NCBI RefSeq assembly: GCF_026745355.1
Contig: NC_079202.1
Location: 31,368,702 to 31,432,701 of the forward strand
Direction: 5' to 3'
From: Beta vulgaris subsp. vulgaris
Taxonomy: Eukaryota; Streptophyta; Magnoliopsida; Caryophyllales; Amaranthaceae
DNA: 64,000 nucleotides
The position numbers and the translations under genes are program-made. Positions 45,354 through 56,394 of this stretch are shown one piece after another. Below the pieces are notes generated by a model. That model worked only from the letters and a program-made list of their open reading frames with translations. It made no database searches and was not told the origin of the DNA. The first letter of the stretch is position 1. Every line of letters begins with the position of its first letter.

Positions 45354-47483
45354 ATCCGTCGAAGATAACCGCAGTGAGCGAATGGCCTAAACCAGGAATG
45401 TTACTGATATAAGGAGTTTCTTGGGTCTAGCTGGCTACTATAGACGTTTTGTGAAGGATTTTTCGAGGGTAGCTAAACCAATGACTAGTCTTATGAAGAA
45501 GGATACGAGGTTCATATGGACCGAGGAATGTGAGAAAGCCTTTAAGAAGCTTAAGGAGTTGTTGACTACAGCTCCAATTTTGACGTTACCAGAGGAGAAT
45601 GCTGAGTTGGAGGTATATAGTGATGCTTCGAAAAATGGTTTAGGGTGTGTGTTGATGCAAAATCGAAAGGTTATAGCCTACGCTTCTAGGCAATTGAAAC
45701 CGTACGAAGTGAATTACCCAACCCATGATCTAGAATTAGCCGCAATAGTGTTTGCTTTGAAGATTTGGCGACACTACTTATATGGAGTGAAGGTGAAGTT
45801 GTATACAGATCACAAGAGTCTGAAGTATTTGTATACTCAGAAAGATTTGAATATGAGGCAGAGAAGATGGTTAGAGTTGGTGAATGACTATGACATTGAG
45901 ATCTTATACCATGAAGGAAAGGCAAACGTCGTTGCCGACGCGTTAAGTCGTAAGTCTAGCCATAGTTTAAGTACTTTGGTACTTCCAGAGAAGTTGTGTG
46001 ACGAGTTTAGGAAGCTCAACATTGAAGTTGTTGGAAGTAGTGGAGTGGAAGCATGCTTAAATGCCATTTCAATCCAGTCAGAATTGAATAAAGAAATTTT
46101 AAAGGCTCAAGAAGGGAATGAGGAAATGGAGAAGATAAAGAAGCTGATCAAGGAGAAAAAGACAAAGGAGTTTAGTATCCATGATGATGGAAGTGTCCGA
46201 TTCAATGGAAGATGGTGCATACCGTCAAGTTGCACCGAGTTGAAAGAAAAAGTGATGAAGGAAGGGCACAACACGACTTATTCTATCCACCCTGGAGGGG
46301 ATAAATTATATAAGGACTTGAAGCTAATGTTCTGGTGGAACAATATGAAAAGAGAAGTAGCTGAATTTGTTGCTAGGTGTTTGACTTGTCAGAAGGTGAA
46401 GAGCGAACACAAGAGATCTCAAGGGACGATTCAACCGTTACCAGTGCCTGAATGGAAGTGGGATGACATAGCAATGGATTTCGTTGTAGGTCTTCCCAAG
46501 ACAGCGAAAGGTTTCACCAAAGTGTGGGTGATCGTAGATAGACTAACTAAGGTAGCAAAATTTGTTCCAATGAAGGACAATTGGTCGATGGAACAGTGTG
46601 GTAAAGTATATGTGGACCAAGTGGTGAGGCATCATGGAGTTCCTTCCACTATTGTGTCTGATAGAGATTCAAGATTCTTATCTCATTTTTGGGAGGCATT
46701 ACAGAAAGCTTTTGGGACCAATGTGCTTAAAAGTACAGCTTTTCATCCAGCAACTGATGGTCAATCGGAAAGAACCATTCAGACTCTCGAGGATATGTTA
46801 GGGCGTGTGCCTTAGATTACCCTAAGACTTGGGATGAGATGTTGGCTTTAATAGAATTCTCATACAATAATAGCTACCATTCTAGCATTAAGATGGCTCC
46901 TTTTGAAGCTTTATACGGTCGAAAATGTCGTAGCCCATTGTGCTGGAACGATATTAGCGAGACGGTTACTTTGGGACCGCAAATGATTGAAGATACTGTA
47001 AATCAAGTGAGATATATTCGTGAGAAGATGAGGGCGGCCCAGGATCGTCAAAAGGCCTATGCAGATCAGAATAGAAGAGATAGCGAATATCAAGTAGGCG
47101 AGAAAGTCTTACTGAAGGTGTCACCTATGAAAGGGGTGATGCGTTTTGGGCAAAAAGGAAAGCTTAGCCCGAAGTTTATAGGTCCGTATGACATCATTGA
47201 AAGAATTGGAAGATTGGCTTATCGTTTAGATTTGCCAAATAACTTGGGAAAGGTGCATAATGTGTTCCATGTATCCCAACTAAAGAGATATGTGCCCGAT
47301 AAGTCTCACGTATTAGATCCCGAGATTATAGAAGTGGATGAGACGCTTTCTTTTGAAGAGAGACCAGTAAAGATCTTGGACTCTAAGGTGAGGAGTACAA
47401 GAAATAAAGATATAAAGATACTCAAGGTTTTGTGGTCTAACCAGCGTACCGAAGAGGCACCTGGGAGGCTGAAGACGAGATGA
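45354..47483 (+). pseudogene. Tekay RT end, RNase H, integrase, chromodomain-like end
   Basis: After the break at 45338-45420 the frame 45421-46815 holds [15 protein letters not shown] (RT end), RNase H with [17 protein letters not shown] and [13 protein letters not shown], integrase zinc region ([25 protein letters not shown]) and the catalytic Asp/Asp/Glu in [23 protein letters not shown] and [14 protein letters not shown] one-base loss near 46800 shifts the frame; integrase resumes at 46839-47483 with EFSYNNSYHSSIKMAPFEAL, GPYDIIERIGRLAYRLDLP and HNVFHVSQLKRYV. The end, ILDSKVRSTRNKDIKILKVL, begins a chromodomain of the Tekay type; another shift near 47450 cuts it, and its normal ending lies in the next frame. 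Not translatable as one polyprotein. Confidence 0.88.
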
Positions 47484-47878
47484 GAAAGAAGTATCCTGAG
47501 CTCTTCGACTAGGTGAGTTGAGTTTCGGGACGTAACTCCTTTAAGGGGGGTAGAGTGCGTGCGCGCATTTTGCTAGAAATTAGTAAGAATTTGTTGCATT
47601 TGTGCACTATTTTTAGAGTTTTCAAGTAAAAACTTTTCAAGCAAAGTAAGCATTTCATAGTCTGAACATTCAAGGCAAAAGTTTTATTCAGTAGCGTATT
47701 ATTTGGCTACTTGTTTTACTTAGTAGCGTATTATTTGGCTACTTGTTTTACTTAGTAGCGTATTATTTGGCTACTTCTTAAGAAAGAACTATTTTATGGC
47801 GTAATGCTCGTAAATTTTCAAATTTGAAAGTTGGATTAGAGAGGAGGGTTTTGTTAAGTTTCGGGACGAAACTTCTTT

Positions 47879-47891
47879 TAAGGGGGGTAGA
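47879..47891 (+). other. Polypurine tract
   Basis: AAGGGGGGTAGA directly precedes the 3' LTR, where plus-strand cDNA synthesis would begin. A similar AAGGGGGGTAGAG stands at 47542-47554, an apparent second copy in the 3' untranslated region. Confidence 0.75.
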
Positions 47892-47892
47892 C

Positions 47893-50614
47893 TGTAATCC
47901 CCCATATTTTTAAGATATTTAATTAAATAGTTTTAATCATTTTTAATTATTAAAGCTATTTAATTTCGGTATTTAAGAGCAGAAGGGTATTTTGGTCATT
48001 TTACCAAAATAGTATTTGAGTATTTCCACAAAGAAGTATTTTAGTATTTTCAAGGAAGTATTTTATTAATATTAGTAGGAAGATTATTTTGGAAATTTAT
48101 CATCAAATGTATTTTGGCAATTTGATGAGTAAGGGCATTTTGGTCTTTTACCCAAATTGACTACCACTATAAAAAGAGAAAACCTAAAGTTTCCCATCTT
48201 TTTCCATCTTCTTCACTAGCCACCATTTTGTCAAAAAGGAGTAAGTGGGTTTTTCCTCTCAAACCTTTGTTCTTCCTCAAGTAAGTTTTTCAAGTAATTC
48301 TCTTCAATAATTCTAGCTTCTAATCTAGTTTTGTTTTTGAAATTTATAGGAAGATCTTGCAATTATCAAAGGGAAGCAAAGAGGTAATGATTTTTCTGAA
48401 TTTTTTGGGGTTTTTCTTCCTTATTTTCTCTCTCCTCTTTGTTCACGATTTCCGGCCACCACAAGGGTGGTTCGCCGGCGAGATCGACAGGTCCGACGAG
48501 ACCATTGTCGGGACAGCAGTGGTGGCAGCCGACTGGGCACGGGCGCCGCCTGCCACTGCCGCGCAGCTGGTGGTGGTGGTGGTGCTCGTGGTGGCGCCAG
48601 TGGTTGTGGTTTTTCAGATTTGTGGTTTTTGAACCACTTGTAAAAAAAAAAAAAGAAATTGTTATTATTATTTTAATAATTTACAGCAGTAATTTATTAA
48701 GTAAATTAGTAGTTTTATAAAGTTTTAAGTATTAGTTTGTAGTGGGTTTTGCCTAATAGTAAAGGTTTTCAAGTTAGGACTTTAAAAATAGTTTTTAAAG
48801 CATTTGTAAGAAAAATCAGCTTTATTAGTATATTTAAAATGCTGATTTTAATTATTAAGTAGCTTTGAATTGTTGTTGGAAGTACTAATTGATAGTACTT
48901 TATTGTTGGTAGGTTTCAAGAATAATTAAAGCCAGTCAACTGTTGACAGTTGATTTTTGTGTAATCAAGGTACATACACTTTGACCTTGACTTTAGTAGT
49001 TTCAAAGGATATATATTTTATTGAGCATGAGGAGTAAGGAGAGGCTTATGCCTTGAAATTGTTTGAGTATATGTTGAGAACTTAGAAAGGAGATTAGGAA
49101 TGGAACTTTTGAGTTATTCCTATATTTGAAAAGCATGTTATTGATGTTAATTGCTTTTGAGCATGATTAAAGTTATTAAAGTTATTCTTGAAGCTAGGGC
49201 TTGCCTGAGAATATTTTATTGAGCATGGTCTCATTAGAAGTTATATATTTTATTGAGCATGGTCTCATTAGAAGTTATATATTTTATTGAGCATGGTCTC
49301 ATTAGAAGTTATATATATTATTGAGCAAGGTCTCACAAGTTATCAAGTTATTGAGCAAGGTCTCACAAGTTATCAAGTTATTGAGCAAAGTCTCATAAGT
49401 TATCAAGTTATTGAGCAAGGTCTCATAAGTTAAAGTTATTGAGCAAGATCTCACAAGTAGTTTAATCATTGAGCAAGGACTCAATTGATTGGATCATGGA
49501 TCCTTAAGAAAGTAAGAAAAAGGACTCATGGAGTCATTAAAGTAATAAGATGAGCAAGGTCTCAAAGAATTTAGAATTGAGTTAATTATGGTGTTTGTTG
49601 CATTCACTTGTTAAAGAAAGATAAGAAATTGATTTATTTGCTAGATGTATTATTGTGATTGTGTCTCACATAATGGGCTTTGGCAATAAAACTCTTGGGA
49701 TGGATCCCCATGAGTATTGAACATAAGGGGGAGTTAGTGTGAAACTATACTCCTGCATATAGCTTAGCATGACGATGTTAATGCTTTTATTTTATCGAGC
49801 AAGTTTATGGAATTCCAATTATCAAGATCTTTGAGTGGACTAGGTGTCACTCGTATTCTTTATCTCTGAGATGTTGAGTCTAGAGGCTCACTCTCACCCT
49901 CATTCACTACTAACAAGCTTAAAATTCTCGAGTCAAGTTATTTAAAGTTCATGGAACTTTAGTAAGAGGTGTGGGATCTCTTACACAAGGAATAGTAGCC
50001 CGTATGACTCCAAGGGGAGGACGGTGCCCGTTCATTGCCAAATAATAATAAAAGAAAGTATTTAGTAAGTTCAGTTATGTGCTTGTCGCATGTAGAGTCG
50101 TAAGAAGAGCAAGCCGAAGTGATTGAGGATTGCATGCATTATTATTCGCATTAATTAGTTGTGTTATGTACTCAGCGTTGCTGATGTATGTGTTCTTTGT
50201 TTCTTTTGGTTGTTGTTTTTCCTCAACAACCCTGTGATGATCCATTTGGTGAGCAGAGTTTAGAGAAGAAGTTGCAGGTACAAGTTCTTGATGTGCATGG
50301 AAATCATAAGCATCCGGATGGGAGTTTTAGTACACGAGTACTTTCTTATTTAAGTTATCTTGAATTTTATATTTGACTTTACTTGACCAATGGGGTCAAG
50401 GTTTAACTTTTGAATATGGGACTAGTATGGGATAGTCTCGGAGTTTGTAATTCATTTACATACTTTCTTATTTCTATTGTATTAAAGTAATTCCAGTTTA
50501 TTTTAAAAGACTTCCGCTATATTATCTGATTAGCCTTACGTATTATCATGCGTGGCATAACAACTCCCGCAATTTCTCCTAGTTTATAAAAGGAGGAGTC
50601 GTGGGGGTGGTACA
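47893..50614 (+). repeat. 3' LTR of the Tekay element (2722 bp)
   Basis: Near-identical partner of 40283-43005, ending GGGGTGGTACA. The 30-bp tandem array lies at about 49210-49485. Confidence 0.95.
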
Positions 50615-50619
50615 GTTTG
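50615..50619 (+). repeat. Target duplication of the Tekay element, right (GTTTG)
   Basis: Matches 40278-40282; CACTA sequence resumes here. Confidence 0.9.
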
Positions 50620-50651
50620 TATAGAAATTATCTTGGTGGAATCATAAACAG

Positions 50652-50857
50652 GTATTTGATGGTCATGGTGGAACAGACGTAGCTTCCTTTGTTTGTAACA
50701 ACCTTCTTAAGTATATTGTCGATGATCCACAGTTTCCTGTTTCTTTGGAAAAGGCTGTTAAGTGCGCCTTTGTTAAGGCTGATTATGCATTTGCTGATTC
50801 TAGTGTTCTTGACATTTCTTCTGGCACCACTGTCCTGACTGCCCTTTTTTTCGGAAG
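50652..50857 (+). pseudogene. Captured protein phosphatase 2C exon
   Basis: One open exon of 206 bp, bounded by AAACAG at the left and GTAAGT at the right. It starts VFDGHGGTDVASFVCNN, the PP2C metal-binding motif DGHGG, and ends ADSSVLDISSGTTVLTAL followed by FFGR. Both exon borders fall where I expect them in plant PP2C genes of the DBP1-like type. Real PP2Cs dephosphorylate Ser/Thr residues with Mn/Mg. Neither the preceding nor the following PP2C exons are present, so this is a fragment carried inside the CACTA element (transduplication), not a working gene. The frame has no stop. Confidence 0.82.
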
Positions 50858-51650
50858 GTAAGTTGTAAGGAGTCGGCCTTGGTATATGGGGGGGCTGCAT
50901 TGAATTCATTTTACATTATAGCCAGTCTTAAACATAATATTTAAAGAGCACTAGTGATGTCACTGGCTCACTGTGCTAGCTTAATATTCGAAAATGCATT
51001 GTCAATCTCTCTGTTTTTCTTTTACAATTACACCCACTTGCACTCGCATGAACAATTGACCCCTCCCTAGGCCTGCATCCCCACCCCTTCACTAGATCTA
51101 GAATCTCACTTGCAAAACATGACAATATTACTCTTTTTTTTTTTTTTTTTCCAAGCAAGTTAATAACAATGACTTTTCACCCAGTGAAACAAATCTACTG
51201 CCATCTATGCTCTACGCAGTTAAATTGTTTGGAGGTAGTAGCAAGAATTCTGTTTTTTAAGGCAATCATCAACATTTATTTATATCTGCTTTTCAGGAGA
51301 GACTTGGTGAAATTCCTGAAGATTTGGGGTCTAACCGAGCCGGACAATCTTTGGTTAATTAGTGAAACTCAGGAGAGCAGCAAAACAGATCAAATGGAGC
51401 GATATTTAGAAGGAAAATGATCTATATGTGTACTTAAAAGGAATTTGTGGTACTAAAACAAATGTTTATTAGTTGGGTTTGATTAAGTACGTTAATTTTC
51501 GTTAATTAGGATTTGTCATGTATACTCTTAGTTTAATTACTTTTGGAAATTATGTTACAGATATATATGACAATTGTTTTTGGCATTTCAAGAGTATTTT
51601 TGCATTTGTTGCATCGTTACTAATATATATCAAGAGCGCGGTTATATTAT
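50858..51650. other. CACTA 3' internal region
   Basis: Begins as the intron after the PP2C exon. A possible last exon lies at about 51298-51420 behind a TTTTCAG acceptor, with an 83-codon frame ending at 51420; its product is not recognised. Confidence 0.4.
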
Positions 51651-51654
51651 AGGT

Positions 51655-51960
51655 TTTCAACAGGTTACATTAATAATCGTTGCAATATCACCAAAAAATG
51701 GGAAAAAAAAATCGTTGCAGTAGCTTAAATCCGTTGGACTAGCTTAAATAGTAGTCGTTGCCGTAGCCAAGAATATTGCACAACCTGCCACTAACAAAGC
51801 CGTTGCAAAAGATAGATGATCTAAGGCAACGACACATTTATCCGTTGCAATAGGGCTAAAAGTCGTTGCAGTAGGCCTATTGCAACGCCAACAAATGCGA
51901 CGGTACAAAACCGTTGCAATAGGTCTACTGCAACGATTTTTAACCCTATTGCAACGATTT
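51655..51960. repeat. Right subterminal repeats of the CACTA element
   Basis: More than ten ATCGTTGCAATA / TATTGCAACG motifs in both orientations mirror those at the left end. Confidence 0.88.
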
Positions 51961-51997
51961 TGGTGTGTTGCCTTTGCCTTTTAATGTAGTAGTGAAT

Positions 51998-52619
51998 GTG
52001 GAGAGAGTGTCTAGATTTTTTTAGAAAGTTGCGGGTGTACAAATGAGGAGAAAGAATGAGATATTGTTTTGTTTGGGCTTCATTTTATTTTGGTCTCTTC
52101 GCATCTGAGAGGATCCTGGTCCACAAATAAGTTATTGCAGATCAGGTCCACACAAGTTAAAAATAGCCGGACCATAAGAGTAGTTAGAAAAGACAACAGG
52201 TTGAAATGGGTATCCAACTTAGATTTTTTAAAATTGGATTCAGATTCATATTTTATTCATCGTATATATATTTCAAATTACTATGCAGATATCATATTAG
52301 ATTCTTAATATTTTTAGTTGGTATTATAAAAGGCCGCCTATTTCTAATTAAAAATTAGACAATGTCAAAACTCAATATAAAGAAGAGAATAAACCAACTT
52401 TATGAATATAGCGACAAGTCTAGTCTATTTAATTACCAGTTTAATGTATTTAGTGATCTGCGTAATTCATTCAGTATCACTCTCTTTCATCCGTTTAATG
52501 ACTAATTTAACCCCTTTAGTAAATTTGGTTGTTGTAGTTCGAGATTTAAAGGAAAACGAAGGAAGCAAGGAGGAAAGAAGAGACGACTATGATGGTGTGG
52601 GATGTCCAGGAATAGTATT
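51998..52619. other. CACTA flank, nothing recognised
   Basis: No supported gene. This was contiguous with the sequence left of 30889 before the CACTA insertion. Confidence 0.4.
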
Positions 52620-52635
52620 ATGTCAGAGTGAGATG

Positions 52636-53248
52636 ACAACATTAAGGCAAACATGTTTAAAAGAAACCCTAGCCTCCTCTCTCTTTTTCTCTCTCTCAAA
52701 CCCTAGCCTTCCCTACCCCTTCTTCATCAATTAGGGGCTGCCATGGATGTTTTCATCCATGGTAAGCCCCTTTTTCCCTTTTATTTTCAGTTTTTAGTTC
52801 ATTTTCTTGTTTTGTTCAATAAATTAGTCTCTCTTTATGAGAGTTTCTCAAACCCTGTTATGAGATATTTAGTTTCTGTTTTGGAAATCTCCTTCTCCCC
52901 TATGGGAGTTGTGAGTATGGTTCTTTTGTTTTTAGGTATGAGAAATTATTCTCATTGGTTGAAGTTCGAGACTCAGCATGAAGGTATTGGAATTTCGGAT
53001 GCGGTAAACCTGACTCGATCAAGAATGTTCTTCCCAAACTATATCAGAATGATATATACTTCATCATCAATAGCTGCTTGATTCAGCAAATACAAGAGGG
53101 CTGTGCTGTATTGTTCGATCTGGTTCATTGTAGTTTCTTCGAAGACGAATTTGATTCAGTCTTATTTAATTGTATCTTGTTTTATTTTAATACCTATGGT
53201 AGATGCCGTTTGGCCCTCAATTAATGATATTTCTCTTTCAAAAGAAAA
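52636..53248 (+). mobile_element. Non-autonomous retroposon with 16-bp TSD
   Basis: ATGTCAGAGTGAGATG occurs at 52620-52635 and again at 53249-53264. Between them are 613 bp that begin with a CT-rich leader (AAACCCTAGCC repeats), contain an ATG context (CCATGGATGTTTTCATCC) and end in TTTCTCTTTCAAAAGAAAAA, an A-rich tail. Long variable TSDs with an A-tail are made by LINE machinery. The body encodes no reverse transcriptase; it looks like an internally deleted LINE or SINE-like element. The open frames 52402-52734 and 52743-53081 are not supported as genes. Confidence 0.75.
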
Positions 53249-53264
53249 ATGTCAGAGTGAGATG

Positions 53265-54019
53265 GAATAGACTTGTTAGGACAATAGAGGTTGGAGTCTC
53301 TCTAATCTTATCTTAGAATTAGACTGCTTATTATAATTATTTGTGTAATGTTTTACACCGAGGCTCCGTTTGGTAGGATGTAAAGCATTTAAGTGTAAAA
53401 TAATTTTCATGGAAAACGATTTACAATGGAAAAAATAATTTCAAAATTAGTTTTCCGTTGTTTGGTTCCATGTAATAAAATGATGAAATGAAAGGAAAAA
53501 GAACATGAAAGTAAGGACTAAGGAGGTAGTGAGAGTTGTACAAAAGTGATAAGGAAAATAGTTTTCCCTTCATTTTGAAAGGAAAATACTTTTTCATCAC
53601 CGGAAGAGTAATTTTACTCCAAGAAAAACGCCTCGCAATTTCAAAATCACTAATATCAAAATTTTAAAATTGATTATACTATTTTATTTCTTTTGAAAAA
53701 GTTCACGGGGCTTTGAATCCAAAGTAAAATATTTGAAACTACAAGTTCAACTGGGCAAGAGATTCCCCTTTAAAAAGAAAAAACTGTAGCGCAGTAGAGG
53801 AGGACATACCACGTTAATACTACAAAAGAACCTGGTGTTTTCGTTAAAAATAAAACGCTTGCTAAGCAAAAACTAATCTATAGGTTCCTAAAAAAAAAAA
53901 AAAACTATATAGATTTGGCAGGGAGTAGGTGGATGAATTTGTCAGCAATATGGTCTCAGTACAATCCTAAGTTTACTGCCAATTTTAAAAGGATAAACAA
54001 CTTTTTGTTTCCTTTTATA
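53265..54019. other. Intergenic sequence, one weak MITE-like start
   Basis: GGCTCCGTTTGGT at about 53363 resembles the ends of some plant MITEs, but no matching right end was found. No gene is seen. Confidence 0.35.
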
Positions 54020-54268
54020 CTTCCTCCGTTTCTAAATAAGTGCAACATTTGTATAGTGTTTACTATTCACAGTTTAAACTTTAATTAGCTTTGGTGATTT
54101 ATATTTTAGGAAAAACATAGTCATGTGGGATCTTGTTAGATTCGTCTGAATGTTTTAATATCAACTTTTTATAAAAATTTAACTTATTGATAATTGAATA
54201 TATTAATGGTTAAAATAATGCATTGGCAAACGTGCAAACAAGAAACGTTGCACTTATTTAGAAACGGA
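54020..54268. mobile_element. Stowaway-like MITE (about 250 bp)
   Basis: CCGTTTCTAAATAAGTGCAA at the left pairs with TTGCACTTATTTAGAAACGG at the right, a long inverted repeat, and TA lies at both edges (54018-54019 and 54269-54270). The right end lacks a few terminal bases. Confidence 0.78.
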
Positions 54269-54848
54269 TATTTAATTTTTCATGTTTCTAAAAGATGGTT
54301 ACCCTTTCATTTTTTATGTATGCGAATATAAACCTTTTAACCTTAATATATCTCCTTTTACAAAAAAATTTAATATATTTAATTTTGTATTTGTAAAAAT
54401 TATAAAAAGTAGATATTTATTAAATACATATTAAATTGAATCTAACAAGATTTCACATGACTATATTTTTGCTCACGTATATTACAAATAATTGTCATTG
54501 AAATTTGTCAATAATAAAAATGTTAAAATATAACAGTTAAAAAACGGAGATTATACATGTAACAAATGGATCATTATTCCTCTAAAAACAGGATCATTCT
54601 TAATCAATTGACAGTTGACACTTGACATAACATCTATGTTTCAATTTTGAATCTTCTCGGTTATCAAATATGTTTTTTTTGGGTGCAATTATCAAACATC
54701 GCTTTAATTTCGAGTTTATATGCATAATTTGAATTATACTTATCTTAAAATTTAAACACTAATTTTTTCTATAAAATAATACATATAAGGCTAATTCCTT
54801 GTAGTCATGTAACCATAAAATTTCTAATACACCCTATATAATTATACA

Positions 54849-54878
54849 CTAGTTATTATGCCCGGGTTATGCCCTGGG
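54849..54878 (-). mobile_element. Helitron-like 3' terminus
   Basis: On the minus strand a CCC/GGG hairpin (54860-54878, ACCCAGGGCATAACCCGGGC) is followed by ATAATAA, then CTAG (54849-54852) and T. It fits the Helitron 3' rule; the body would extend to the right. The 5' end was not found. Confidence 0.4.
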
Positions 54879-55267
54879 TAAGAAAAATTTTTATTTATTA
54901 ATATAATATTTTATGATAATAACACTAAATACAACTTAGCCTAGTGGTTAAAATTTTAATATAGGTACTTGAGGTCTGAAGATTAAACCATATACTATGC
55001 AATTTCTTAATTGTATAGATTTCCTTTCATAATCTAGATGGGATATATAAAAAAAATTTCAAATCAATGTTTTTGACTATTTCTAAGGCCAATTCTTAAA
55101 TACCCCTATTTCTCTTTTTTCTTTTTCAGTTATTTCTGAAACCCTATATAATAGTAATACTGTTCCTTTTTCAGACTTTTTAGATTTCTAAAAGTTGAAA
55201 ATTGTAAGATTAGAAATATTGGAGAAAGTGCAAAGTTGAGAAAAAAGCAAAGCTGTAAAATCTTCCA

Positions 55268-55506
55268 TGGGTTCATTGAACCGGGACAATTATGAACAGG
55301 TAATTTCTGCCCTCCCTCTCTTCCTAAACAACTACTTTTTTCTTCATTACATTACATCTATAAAAATATTTTCTGGGTGCAACAAAGAAAACTTTTTTCA
55401 TGATCAATATAAATCAAATAATAAATATTCTATGTTCCACTAAAATTCCAGAGTTACAGGTGCCATCAAGTGTGCTTACATTTGGAGGTACAATCCTAGA
55501 GAGGTA
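55268..55506 (+). pseudogene. Possible gene fragment with two small exons
   Basis: ATG at 55268 reads MGSLNRDNYEQ and ends at CAG/GTAATT. About 150 bp on, after CCAG, an open stretch ends at GAGAG/GTATTTTT. A third exon-like piece, Lys/Glu-rich, may lie near 55605-55640. The family is not recognised. It lies on the body side of the Helitron-like terminus at 54849, so capture is possible, but a chance arrangement is not excluded. Confidence 0.3.
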
Positions 55507-56045
55507 TTTTTCCTTTTTAATAACATTGAGAATCATATAATATAATATTCTTTTATATTTTATTGGTTGGTTACTTAGTGGTGGTGTTTGTGCAAAAAAC
55601 TATAGAGAATGGAAGGAGAAGAAGAGAACTTTATGAGAAGTGATGAAAAGATCATATGAGCATTGAGCCCCCACTATCAATGGTTTGAATATAAAGCATT
55701 GATGAATCATGTATAGCAGGTGTGCTTGTCACTTTCCTACATTTCTTTTTTCTATTTTCACCTCTTTATTCTCCATTAAACTAGCTTCTTACTGGAGATA
55801 ATACCCAACTCTTCTCTATTTGTAGTTCAGAACATATGCTATATTTGGATTCTATATTTTTCAGTTTTTGGGTACAACTTTACTAATTTTGGTAGGTTAT
55901 TCGGACTTTTAGTTAACCATTTTTTTTATATCAATATTAATGTATTATGATTTCTGGTTTTGTCATGAATGTTGGCTAATCTACTTCATGGAGGGTTGGG
56001 GTGTACCCAAGACTTAACATCAAACTTCGTCTGATCTCTATCACT

Positions 56046-56394
56046 TGCCTTGTTTGGTAAAGAAAGGTTTGAGACAAAAATAGAAATTTGAGCTAATATT
56101 AGAGGAATTGACTAGTGAATCACTAATTTAAGGGTTCGGTAAAAAGGAGTTTGAATTAGCTTATTAAGCCCAAAAAACTCTTTTTGAAGATGTTAAAGAG
56201 GGAGCTTTTTGACATTAGAGCTTTGAGAATGAGTGGAGCAATTATATTTAATGTCCTTGTTAGTCACTTTACAAAATAATGTAGCAATCAACTATAACTA
56301 CCTACCAAACACCTTTAAACAATTAACTAATACAATAAGCTAATAAAATAAGCTAACAGCTAAGAACTATTCGCTAATTGTCAAACAGGGCCAT
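56046..56394. mobile_element. Possible hAT-like MITE
   Basis: CCTTGTTTGGTAAA at the left and, reverse-complemented, CCCTGTTTGACAAT at the right resemble the GGCCTGTTTGGTAA ends of plant MITEs, and the interior is rich in AGCTAA/TTAGCT. No clean target duplication was found. Confidence 0.35.

Larger units (their letters stand above)
40283..50614 (+). mobile_element. Tekay/Del-type Ty3 chromovirus, 10.3 kb, nested in the CACTA element
   Basis: Two 2.7-kb LTRs, 5-bp TSD GTTTG, tRNA-Met-like primer site, gag, protease, RT, RNase H, integrase, C-terminal chromodomain-like region and a polypurine tract. The LTRs differ by well under 1%, so it is by far the youngest large insertion here, yet pol already has at least three frame breaks. 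Confidence 0.94.
30892..51994 (+). mobile_element. CACTA (En/Spm, CMC) transposon, 21.1 kb with nested insertion
   Basis: The left end is CACTACTACATTTTTAATC; the right end is TTAATGTAGTAGTG, giving a 12-bp identical inverted terminus. The 3-bp target duplication AAT lies at 30889-30891 and 51995-51997. Both subterminal regions are filled with TTGCAACG-type repeats. TNPD-like and TNPA-like genes are inside. Removing the Tekay element leaves about 10.8 kb, a normal autonomous CACTA size. Both genes are damaged. Confidence 0.93.

Noticed and set aside
52402..53081. Two plus-strand frames of about 110 codons
   Set aside because: One crosses the retroposon boundary and the other lies in its body; no domain or splice logic supports a gene.
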